From Chloroflexota bacterium (lineage in GTDB: Bacteria > Chloroflexota > Anaerolineae > UBA3071): a DNA stretch of 11,943 nt. Below, in pieces: positions 1-5,939 of the stretch (position 1 is its first letter; each line of letters starts with the position of its first letter). The notes under the pieces were generated by a model. It saw only the letters and a program-made list of their open reading frames with translations, had not been told where the DNA came from and ran no database searches. Location: positions 1 to 11,943 of the forward strand of contig JACNHM010000245.1 of NCBI GenBank assembly GCA_014383605.1, read 5' to 3'. Both the position numbers and the translations under genes were made by a program.

Positions 1-181
1 TGGCCACGTCCATGGCCACCTTCTCGTTGACCGACCACTCGGAGTAGATCTCCTCATAATACTTGGCGACGTTTTCCAGGATCTCCGAGCTGGGCGTTCC
101 CGGATAACCTGTGGCAACCTTGACCCCATATTCGTAGGCGCCCCGGGCAATGGCTTCGTTGCCTGATAGCAGGACTTTCAT
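1..181 (-). CDS. iorA: Indolepyruvate ferredoxin oxidoreductase alpha subunit, N-terminal fragment (gene runs off the window)
   Basis: The first 60 residues of a thiamine-pyrophosphate 2-oxoacid:ferredoxin oxidoreductase are visible; the rest lies beyond position 1. The N-terminus MKVLLSGNEAIARGAYEYGV, followed by KVATGYPGTPSSEILE, is the characteristic opening of IorA, and the GYPGTPSSEI stretch is typical of the pyrimidine-binding domain. In the known family, IorA with IorB oxidises aryl pyruvates such as indolepyruvate to aryl-acetyl-CoA, reducing ferredoxin in the cytoplasm of anaerobes. The ATG at 181-179 is chosen because the family starts right there and a GGAG Shine-Dalgarno sits about 8 nt upstream. 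A 172-bp gap separates it from the preceding antitoxin gene, so it may have its own promoter, but I see no convincing one. Which related TPP-enzyme paralogue it is cannot be settled from 60 residues. Confidence 0.82.
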   Translation of the reverse strand, partial: MKVLLSGNEAIARGAYEYGVKVATGYPGTPSSEILENVAKYYEEIYSEWSVNEKVAMDVA

Positions 182-353
182 GTGCTGGTTCTCCAAGTCC
201 CTGCGTGATGCCAAAACTGGCTCCAACAGCGTCGCCTTCGGTCACATCTTCCTACACGAGGGAGGCCAGCGACCCTGATGTACCTCTACAATTCAAAGGC
301 CCCATCCACCGGCGAGGATCGGGGCATGGTCAGGGGCTTCTCCGGATAACCAC

Positions 354-617
354 TCAGCCCGGCAGATTATGGGCCGGCCAGTCTCGTTTCTCCAACAGGT
401 GAGTTAGCTCCCATGTGGTCATACCAAGCGCTTCTGCCAGATAGCCGAAGGAGCACTCCGCTCGGCGGTAACGGGCGTATAGATCCCGCAACCGAGCTTC
501 AAATCCCAAGGCAATCAGCTCTTGCACTGCTTGCTCTGAGCTGATTTGCTCGTCTTCCACCCAATGCTCGACCAGCCGATCCACCGGCGGTACGAGTTCA
601 ATCGCTACTGTCTTCAT
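354..617 (-). CDS. Small HTH-type antitoxin-like protein (UPF0175-like)
   Basis: This 87-residue protein has an N-terminal strand/helix segment and a C-terminal helix-turn-helix-like part: FGYLAEALGMTTWELTHLLE, around residues 57-76. That resembles the C-terminal part of UPF0175-family antitoxins, where a conserved Gly-Met/Ser turn leads into a tryptophan-containing helix. Its start overlaps the last 20 bases of the PIN gene upstream. A strong Shine-Dalgarno (GGAGGAGG, 6 nt spacing) lies inside the end of that gene, so the two are surely co-transcribed and probably translationally coupled. The inferred role is to neutralise the PIN ribonuclease and perhaps bind the operon's own promoter. Toxin before antitoxin is the reverse of the common order. 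The family assignment is by pattern resemblance only. Confidence 0.68.
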   Translation of the reverse strand: MKTVAIELVPPVDRLVEHWVEDEQISSEQAVQELIALGFEARLRDLYARYRRAECSFGYLAEALGMTTWELTHLLEKRDWPAHNLPG

Positions 618-1137
618 AACTTTCCTCCTCCAACATCAGCAACGTATGCTCGACCATAGCCGTTGTATAGCGGGGCCGCACCGAGTCGGCAATCTCGCGA
701 GCCAGTTCCCGATCTAGCTCTGCCTCTCGAGCCAATCTCACCAACACGTCAAGCAGAAAACGCTTCTGGACACCAAGACGATCACAGACCAAGTATCCCA
801 GGTAGTCATCAATCGCCAGACAGATGCCCGTTTGGTGCGCCAACAGGATTGATTGGTACTCGCCACCCCCAAGCTCATACAGCCGAAGGATTCTCTTCAG
901 CGACTCGGGGGCGGTGGTTGGTGCGGTCACAGTGATTGCCCCAGCTGCTATACGCTGCTCTGCTTGCAGCGCGTCGGCATGACGTCTCCCAGCAATGACT
1001 ACCTCCTGCTGCGCAGCCCGAGGAACAACGATCCGGCAGTGCTTCAGCAAGTGGTCAATCACCAACTGCTCTCGCACAGCGAATTTACAGCCAGTGATCA
1101 ATGGCCCTGCATCGAAGATGTACTCTTGTGTGCTCAT
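598..1137 (-). CDS. PIN-domain protein, probable toxin ribonuclease
   Basis: This 179-residue protein has the layout of a PIN-domain metal-dependent ribonuclease. The opening strand ends in FDAGPLI with the first acidic residue at D9. A conserved Glu follows at E45 after VVPRAAQQE, then E93 in LGGGEYQS, and the acidic pair D110/D111 in AIDDYLGYLVCDRLG, with D119 nearby. This spacing matches the DUF3368-like branch, though the protein is somewhat longer than usual because of a C-terminal helical extension after about residue 140. In toxin-antitoxin systems these enzymes cleave RNA until bound by the partner. The partner here is the small gene that starts inside this one's 3' end. The ribosome binding site is weak (AAGGA, about 13 nt away). 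mutS ends 40 bp upstream, so mutS readthrough may supply the transcript. All key acidic residues are present, so it is probably active. Confidence 0.78.
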   Translation of the reverse strand: MSTQEYIFDAGPLITGCKFAVREQLVIDHLLKHCRIVVPRAAQQEVVIAGRRHADALQAEQRIAAGAITVTAPTTAPESLKRILRLYELGGGEYQSILLAHQTGICLAIDDYLGYLVCDRLGVQKRFLLDVLVRLAREAELDRELAREIADSVRPRYTTAMVEHTLLMLEEESYEDSSD

Positions 1138-1177
1138 TGTTCGTTGCTTTTCCTTTTCGCCACTTCCTGGATTCCGT

Positions 1178-3799
1178 TCACTTCTGTAGCCTCTGCTGCA
1201 ACTCGTACAGCTTGTTGATGGCCTCCAGCGGCGTTAGTTGCGTTATGTCGAGTGATTTCAGCTCTTCCAGCACCGGATCTTCGGTCAGGAAGAGGGGGAG
1301 TTGCTCGGCGGCCGGATGGCGGGAGCGCAGGGGGCCGCCGGGGGCCTGCTTCTCCAGCTCGGCCAGGATCTCTTGGGCGCGGTGTATCACCATGCGCGGC
1401 AGTCCAGCCAGTTGGGCCACGTGGATGCCGTAGGAGCGGTCGGCGCTGCCGGGGACGATCTTGTGCAGGAAGACGACCTGATCGCCCTCCCCGGCCACGG
1501 CCACGTTGTAGTTGCTCACCCGCGGCAGGAGCTCAGAAAGCTCGGTCAGCTCGTGGTAATGGGTGGCGAAGAGGGTCTTGGCCTGCAGACGAGGGTGATT
1601 GTGGATGTGCTCCACCACGGCCCAGGCGATGGACATGCCGTCGTAGGTGGAGGTGCCGCGGCCGATCTCGTCCAGGATGAGCAGCGAACGGTTGGTGGCG
1701 TGGTGCAGGATGTTGGCCGTCTCCACCATCTCCACCATGAAGGTGGAGCGGCCGGCGGCGATCTCGTCGGCGGCGCCGATGCGGGTGAAGATGCGATCCA
1801 CGACGCCGATGCGGGCGGCGTCGGCGGGCACGAAAGAGCCCATCTGGGCCATGAGCACGATCAGCGCTACCTGGCGAAGGTACGTGGATTTGCCGGCCAT
1901 GTTGGGGCCGGTGAGGATGATGATGGCCTCCTCCGGCGAGAGGTGCACGTCGTTGGGCTGGAAGGGTTCCTCGCGCTGCAACAACTCCACCACCGGATGG
2001 CGGCCAGCGGTGATGTCCAAGCGGCCATCGTCGGCTAGCTGCGGACGGACGTAACGGTGGTTGACGGCCACCTCGGCCAGGGACGTGGTGACGTCCAGCT
2101 CGGCCAGGGCCTGAGCCGTGGCCTGCACGCGCGGCGCGGCGGCGGCCACCCGATCGAGCACCTGCCGGTAGAGCTGGCTCTCCAGGTCCAACAGCCGCTC
2201 CTGGGCGTTGAGGACCAGCGACTCGTACTCCTTCAGGTCCGGCGTGATGTAGCGCTCGGCATTGACCAGCGTCTGCTTGCGGATGTACTCCTCCGGCACC
2301 AAGTGCTGGTTGGCCTTGCTCACCTCGATGTAGTAGCCGAAGACTTTGTTGTAGCCCACCTTGAGGGATCTGATGGACGTGCGCTCCCGCTCCTGCCGCT
2401 CCAGCCCGGCGATCCAGGCCTTGGCGTCCCGCGCCGCGGCGGTGATGCTGTCCAGCTCGGCCGAGAAGCCGGGGCGGATGACTCCTCCCGTGGCCAGCGT
2501 GGCGGGGGGTTCGTCGGCGATGGCTTCCTGCAAAAACGTCAGCACGTCGGCACAGGGATCCAGGGGCGAAGAAAGCAGGTATTGGGTATTAGATATTGGG
2601 GTATCGGATTCCCCAATACCTGATTCACCAATATCCAATATCTCTATCAAAGAGCGTATCTGCGGCACTCGGGCCAGTATCTCCCGAATGCCCAGCAGGT
2701 CCCGCGGCAGGGCGATGCGCTGGACGACGCGGGTGATCCAGCGTTCCAGGTCGCCCACGCCGCGCAGGAGGTCGCGCAGTTCCAGTCGCCGGGGCGTGTC
2801 GCTGGCCCACGCTTGCACAGCGTCCAGCCGGCGGTTGATGCTCGCCACGTCCAGCAGCGGCTGGCCCAGCCAGCGGCGCAGGAGACGTCCGCCCATGGGC
2901 GTGCGGGTGACGTCGAGCACGCCCAGCAGCGAGCCTCTGGCGGAGCCGGAGCGGATGGTCTGCACCAGCTCCAGGTTGCGCCAGGTGGCCTCGTCGAGGG
3001 TCATGAACTCCGCCGTGGCGTAGGTACGCAGCCCCGTAAGCTGCGCCAGCGCGTCGGGCTGGGTGTCCCGCAGATACTGCACCAGCGCGCCAGCGGCGCG
3101 CACGGCCAGCGGCTGGCCCTCGCAGCCGTATCCGGCCAGCGAGGCCACCTGGAAGTGATCGAGCAGCGCCTGGCGGGCCGTTTCCAGATCAAAACGCCAG
3201 GGGGCGATAGGGGATAGGGGATAGGGGATAGGGGACTCGTCCGCCCCAGAACCCTTATCCCCTATCCTCTCTTCAGGGATGATAACCTCCGCCGGCTGCA
3301 GGCGGGCCAATTCCTCGGCTACCCGCTGCCGCACGCCGTCGCCATCGAACTGGGTGGCAGCGAACTCGCCGGTGGTGATGTCGGCGTAGGCCAGGCCGGC
3401 GCGGCGGTCATCCTGCAGCAGCGCCACCAGGTAGTTGTTGCTTTTTTCTTCCAGCAGTCTGGGCTCCACCAGCGTGCCGGGGGTGACCACCCGCCGCACC
3501 TCACGGGGCACCAGTCCTTTCACGGGCGTTGTGCCCATTTGGTCGGCGATGGCCACTTTGTAGCCGGCGCGGATGAGCTTGGCGATGTAACTTTCGGCGG
3601 CGTGGTGAGGCACGCCGGCCAGGGGCACGCGGCGGTTCTTGCCCACCGGGCGGGACGTGAGCACGATATCGCACACGTCGGCGACGGTCTTAGCGTCCTC
3701 GTCGAAGGTCTCGTAGAAGTCGCCCAGGCGGAAGAAGAGGATGACGTCGGGGTATTGCTTCTTGAGGGCAAGATACTGCCGCCGCATGGGGGTGGTCAT
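1178..3799 (-). CDS. mutS: DNA mismatch repair protein MutS
   Basis: MutS binds mismatches and small loops in DNA and uses ATP to recruit MutL. This 873-residue protein carries the full domain set: the mismatch-reading motif RLGDFYETF near the N-terminus (the Phe-Tyr-Glu inserts at the mismatch), the connector, the lever/clamp region, and a C-terminal ABC-type ATPase. The ATPase has Walker A GPNMAGKSTYLRQ (about residues 630-642), Walker B LLILDEIGRGTSTYDG and the switch motif TLFATHYHELTEL. The ATG at 3799 is chosen over the longer TTG start at 3847 because homologues begin with MTTPMRRQYLALK-like sequence. No Shine-Dalgarno precedes it. Instead it overlaps the stop of a truncated PIN gene as ATGA, which suggests translational coupling. 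Two repeat-derived in-frame insertions (residues about 177-201 and 386-408) are unlike the rest of the gene. They sit in loops predicted to be on the surface, so the protein is probably functional. Confidence 0.97.
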   Translation of the reverse strand: MTTPMRRQYLALKKQYPDVILFFRLGDFYETFDEDAKTVADVCDIVLTSRPVGKNRRVPLAGVPHHAAESYIAKLIRAGYKVAIADQMGTTPVKGLVPREVRRVVTPGTLVEPRLLEEKSNNYLVALLQDDRRAGLAYADITTGEFAATQFDGDGVRQRVAEELARLQPAEVIIPEERIGDKGSGADESPIPYPLSPIAPWRFDLETARQALLDHFQVASLAGYGCEGQPLAVRAAGALVQYLRDTQPDALAQLTGLRTYATAEFMTLDEATWRNLELVQTIRSGSARGSLLGVLDVTRTPMGGRLLRRWLGQPLLDVASINRRLDAVQAWASDTPRRLELRDLLRGVGDLERWITRVVQRIALPRDLLGIREILARVPQIRSLIEILDIGESGIGESDTPISNTQYLLSSPLDPCADVLTFLQEAIADEPPATLATGGVIRPGFSAELDSITAAARDAKAWIAGLERQERERTSIRSLKVGYNKVFGYYIEVSKANQHLVPEEYIRKQTLVNAERYITPDLKEYESLVLNAQERLLDLESQLYRQVLDRVAAAAPRVQATAQALAELDVTTSLAEVAVNHRYVRPQLADDGRLDITAGRHPVVELLQREEPFQPNDVHLSPEEAIIILTGPNMAGKSTYLRQVALIVLMAQMGSFVPADAARIGVVDRIFTRIGAADEIAAGRSTFMVEMVETANILHHATNRSLLILDEIGRGTSTYDGMSIAWAVVEHIHNHPRLQAKTLFATHYHELTELSELLPRVSNYNVAVAGEGDQVVFLHKIVPGSADRSYGIHVAQLAGLPRMVIHRAQEILAELEKQAPGGPLRSRHPAAEQLPLFLTEDPVLEELKSLDITQLTPLEAINKLYELQQRLQK
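2576..2643. repeat. In-frame palindromic tandem-repeat insertion in mutS (ATTGGG-type)
   Basis: This AT-richer segment is built from imperfect 7-nt units of ATTGGGT/ATTGGGG type. It contains two nested inverted pairs: an 11-bp arm CAGGTATTGGG (2576-2586) matching 2612-2622, and a 9-bp arm AGATATTGG (2591-2599) matching 2635-2643. It encodes a low-complexity loop of roughly 23 residues (about 386-408: GES/GIGESD/TPISNTQY) in the lever region of MutS, between well-conserved helices. The base composition contrasts sharply with the flanking GC-rich coding sequence. It looks like a repeat element inserted without breaking the frame. Confidence 0.75.
3206..3268. repeat. In-frame heptamer tandem repeat with inverted copy inside mutS; G-quadruplex motif
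   Basis: Four perfect copies of GATAGGG run from 3206 to 3233. An inverted partial copy follows at 3252-3267 and can pair with 3219-3234 (12 bp perfect plus a few more), giving a hairpin. On the plus strand the copies create four runs of GGGG separated by ATA (3210-3213, 3217-3220, 3224-3227, 3231-3234), a canonical intramolecular G-quadruplex pattern on the template strand of mutS. It encodes a Pro/Ser/Tyr-rich loop (SPIPYPLSPIAP) in the predicted connector domain. Because 7 is not a multiple of 3, loss or gain of one unit would frameshift mutS. Confidence 0.85.
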
Positions 3800-3984
3800 G
3801 AGTGTTGCAGCGCTCGCTCGGAATAGACGAAGGAGGTCTTGCCACAAACCTCCATCAGATTGAACACCGTTGTAGCTGGCGACTGTCCCCGGATGACATT
3901 GAGGAAACGACGATTGGTGGCAAACCTGATGTCGCGCTGGTAAAGCAGGTCAATGGAAAAGACGTCGGAGTCAATCAGGATCAT
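3796..3984 (-). pseudogene. Truncated PIN-domain toxin (N-terminal 62 residues only)
   Basis: The ORF opens with MILIDSDVFSIDLLYQRDIR and continues through NRRFLNVIRG and ATTVFNLMEVCGKTSF. This is the recognisable first third to half of a PIN-domain ribonuclease, with the first catalytic Asp at residue 5 or 7 and the conserved Glu in NLMEVCG. Full-length relatives run to about 130-150 residues. Here the frame stops at residue 62, exactly where mutS begins (ATGA overlap), and the later catalytic acids are absent. It cannot be an active nuclease as it stands. It overlaps the 3' end of the upstream HTH gene by 14 bp, the usual antitoxin-toxin arrangement, so it is the decayed toxin of that pair. 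It may survive because ribosomes ending on it re-initiate at mutS. Confidence 0.75.
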
Positions 3985-4465
3985 AGCTTCCCCGTCCCCG
4001 CGTGGATTCCATGAACTCCTTGATCGTCGGATAGGGAGGGTTGGCCCGCAGTTCAGCGATGATTTTCTCTATCTCCCGCTCGGCTCGCTCGATTTCCTCC
4101 GGCTCATACGGAGGCCCTGCCGCCATCCGCCGGGTAACTGCCCACACGTCGAACTCGGCAGCAGGCTGTGCCGGTTCAGCCGAGGGCAGGTCAACGGCGG
4201 CGACCTCGACCGTGGCGATTCCCATCAACCCGTGCCGGATCTGAGGCTCGATCTGATATGCCACTGCTGTTTCGCCCAGCCGCGGCTGCAGCAGCCGCTG
4301 CACATCGGCGGCGGCGATGCGGTAGTCCCGTCCCAGCTTCACGGCCGGCAGCCGGCCGCGCTTGATGTAGCTGCGCACCGTCTCCACCCGCACCTTGAGG
4401 ATGCCGGCGACCTCCTGCGTGGTCAGGTAGCGGCGGTTTTCGATTCCCTCCCCACGTCTTTCCAT
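3971..4465 (-). CDS. Excisionase/MerR-type helix-turn-helix protein, probable antitoxin of the broken PIN toxin
   Basis: The protein has 164 residues from the chosen start. Residues about 13-58 (YLTTQEVAGILKVRVETVRS, then YIKRGRLPAVKLGRDYRI) are a classic excisionase-family (HTH_17) DNA-binding domain: a helix-turn-helix followed by a beta wing with Leu-Gly-Arg. The C-terminal third (residues about 118-164) is charged and helical (EEIERAEREIEKIIAELRAN) and ends in an ESTRGRGSYDPD tail. The downstream PIN ORF overlaps its end by 14 bp, so it is most likely the antitoxin and autoregulator of that pair. ATG 4465 is favoured because AGGA lies 8 nt upstream and it leaves 12 residues before the domain. 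ATG 4480 is also possible. A GTG at 4522 would overlap the frameshifted NTPase stop as GTGA. With its toxin truncated, its remaining role may be only autoregulation, perhaps also affecting mutS transcription. Confidence 0.75.
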   Translation of the reverse strand: MERRGEGIENRRYLTTQEVAGILKVRVETVRSYIKRGRLPAVKLGRDYRIAAADVQRLLQPRLGETAVAYQIEPQIRHGLMGIATVEVAAVDLPSAEPAQPAAEFDVWAVTRRMAAGPPYEPEEIERAEREIEKIIAELRANPPYPTIKEFMESTRGRGSYDPD

Positions 4466-4518
4466 GGGACAATTCCTCATTTTTCCTGAGCAAGTCTCGT
4501 CGCCGAGCGATGGGGTGA

Positions 4519-4681
4519 TCACTTCCCCAACTCTCGTTCGATGCGCTCGATGGCTATGCGTTCGGCCTCGATTTGGTTCAGCAGACTCAAAGGCACTTCC
4601 AGCCCGTACATGGCCTTTCGCTCCTCCAGATAGCGCAGATTCCGACGGTAGATTTCCACCGCGTTCGCAGCGAAGCCTTCT
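4519..4681 (-). other. Out-of-frame C-terminal module of the AAA-like NTPase (frameshift remnant)
   Basis: In the frame shifted by -1 relative to the NTPase, codons from about 4680 to the TGA at 4519 encode a coherent, amphipathic, charged helical segment. It includes NLRYLEERKAMYGLEVPLSL and then NQIEAERIAIERIERELGK. The pattern Leu..Glu..Ala..Tyr-Gly..Val-Pro..Leu..Gln-Ile..Arg..Ile recurs, from memory, at the termini of Chloroflexi NTPase, TIR and CHAT proteins as a short adaptor-like module. The annotated frame over the same DNA gives an atypical Cys/Trp-rich tail. One missing base near 4680 (mutation or sequence error), or less likely a programmed -1 shift, explains this. Confidence 0.7.
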
Positions 4682-5741
4682 CCACTTCGCTGGCCAGGCG
4701 AACGTAGTCGCTCACGGTCTTTTCGTAGATGCGGTTACGCACCACTGTGTTGCCTTCAGGCCCCTCCTTGACCACGCCGATGAGGTGAAGCTCCGCCAGT
4801 CGTCCGTTGACTGCTCCATTGGGCTCGAAGGGTATCATCTGGCCCGCGAAGATGCGCTGCAAGTAAGCTCTCGCCCCCGGCGCCAATTCCAGCCGGGCCT
4901 TGACGTGGGCAATGTTGCTGTCATTAGCCGCAGGGCGCAGGATCGCCTCCTCAACGGCCTGATCCAACAGTTCCGGCGTCGCCTGCCTGAGGCCTCGCAA
5001 GCCGCGCCAATCCTCCAACGTAGCGCAGACCCGCTGCGTGAGATATGGCTGCCCCGACGTCCACCAATAGATGCGTTCGTGGGTGGCCTCATCCGTTTCA
5101 ATGGCAGCCAAGGACAGGTTGTCCGTCAGCCGACGGGTCTCCTCTGCTGTGAATTCCTCTAGCCGCACCTCCTCGCCCACATTGAATGGCGAGAGGTTGG
5201 GGTCCTTGATCAACCGGCGCGGGTCCGTGGCCCCCACCATGACGAACGCCAAATGCCTCAGGCAGGGCTCCTCGACGCGGCGATTGTAGAGGGTACGCAG
5301 GGCACTGAAGAAGCCATCGGAGAAATGCAGACCCCGTGTACTGTCTATCTCGTCCAAGATGATCACCACGTTGTGCGCGCCGGCGACGGCCTGCATGGCG
5401 CTCAGGAGGTAATCCTGCAAGTCCTTTTGATCGGACAGGTGAGGGATGGAAACAGGTGTCAGTCGGCGTCCGATTTCTTCACCCACCGCCTCGTACCAGC
5501 GCGGCATCTCTAACCCTGCCATCCCTGCCAGATCAACCCACACTGGCTGGTACTGATCCGGTGGCAACCTGGACGCCAGCCGGTAGAGCAAGCAGGTTTT
5601 GCCCATCTGTCGGGCGACGACGATGTGCACGTATTCCATCTGCTGGACTCGCAGCAGAGCCAACCCGTCCGCCTGGCGCTCGACGTACGTGGGCGAATCG
5701 GGGGGGATTGCCCCGCCTGCTTGAAATACCCTACCGCTCAT
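4587..5741 (-). CDS. AAA-like NTPase (AAA_35 / PF14516-type), C-terminus frameshifted
   Basis: The uninterrupted frame is 384 residues. The N-terminus FQAGGAIPPDSPTYVERQAD is the hallmark entry of the AAA-like (AAA_35) family. It is followed by a Walker A variant ARQMGKTCLLYRL (around residues 43-55), Walker B VVIILDEIDS, a sensor-1-like stretch FVMVGATDPR, the KDPNLSPFNVGEEVRLEEFT segment, and SGQPYLTQRVCATL plus a winged-helix-like C-terminal region. Family members are STAND-like switches that couple ATP binding to effector domains. ATG 5741 is chosen because AGGAGG lies 5 nt upstream; an upstream start at 5849 would precede the likely promoter. The last 30 or so residues (after SEVEKASL) are an artefact of a -1 frameshift near 4680. 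The restored protein would be about 407 residues. It lies just downstream of two protease genes, which suggests it could control them, but no effector domain is fused to it. Confidence 0.85.
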   Translation of the reverse strand: MSGRVFQAGGAIPPDSPTYVERQADGLALLRVQQMEYVHIVVARQMGKTCLLYRLASRLPPDQYQPVWVDLAGMAGLEMPRWYEAVGEEIGRRLTPVSIPHLSDQKDLQDYLLSAMQAVAGAHNVVIILDEIDSTRGLHFSDGFFSALRTLYNRRVEEPCLRHLAFVMVGATDPRRLIKDPNLSPFNVGEEVRLEEFTAEETRRLTDNLSLAAIETDEATHERIYWWTSGQPYLTQRVCATLEDWRGLRGLRQATPELLDQAVEEAILRPAANDSNIAHVKARLELAPGARAYLQRIFAGQMIPFEPNGAVNGRLAELHLIGVVKEGPEGNTVVRNRIYEKTVSDYVRLASEVEKASLRTRWKSTVGICAIWRSERPCTGWKCL

Positions 5742-5800
5742 TCTATCCTCCTGCCGGGCGCTCATCTCGCAGCAATAGGCTGTTTTCCTGAGTTTTCCCA

Positions 5801-5806
5801 ATTTTA
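5801..5806 (-). promoter_or_regulatory. Possible extended -10 promoter of the AAA-like NTPase gene
   Basis: On the minus strand TAAAAT is preceded by TGG, giving a TGnTAAAAT extended -10 element about 60 bp before the NTPase start codon. No good -35 is seen at 16-18 nt upstream, where the sequence is C-rich, so the call depends on the extended -10. It lies in an AT-richer patch between two GC-rich stretches. Confidence 0.4.
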
Positions 5807-5885
5807 CCACAATTTGCCGCCGCGGGGAAACGGCAGGCAGAGCATGCACGGCAACCGACGCAGAGGCACTCTTTGTGGGTGCTCA

Positions 5886-5906
5886 GGGCGGGAACAAGCC
5901 CCGCCC
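5886..5906. terminator. GC hairpin between CHAT and NTPase genes
   Basis: GGGCGGG (5886-5892) and CCCGCCC (5900-5906) can pair around a 7-nt loop, 33 bp after the CHAT stop codon. There is no U-tract after it in the minus direction, so it would be a weak terminator, an mRNA-stabilising stem or a dispersed repeat. The GGGGCGGGGCTTG-type core resembles intergenic repeats that I recall from Chloroflexi genomes; that resemblance is inference. Confidence 0.4.
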
Positions 5907-5939
5907 CTATAACAGATTGTCGCCCTCCGCAGTGTCAGT

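Noticed and set aside
54..245. Minus-strand 63-codon open frame over the iorA start
   Set aside because: It is in a different frame from the recognisable IorA N-terminus and has no motif or good ribosome binding site.
182..353. RNA gene or promoter in the gap before iorA
   Set aside because: I looked for tRNA-like folds and for a clear -35/-10 pair and found neither; only the iorA ribosome binding site is convincing.
1301..2038. Plus-strand open frame of 245 codons opposite mutS
   Set aside because: It lies wholly antisense to the conserved MutS ATPase region, with a low-complexity His/Gly/Asp composition typical of shadows.
3800..3847. Longer mutS beginning at TTG 3847
   Set aside because: The 16 extra residues do not resemble MutS N-termini, and homologues start at the MTTPM methionine (3799).
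5742..5849. Longer NTPase starting at 5849
   Set aside because: The extra 36 residues include the likely promoter -10 region, and the perfect Shine-Dalgarno stands before ATG 5741.
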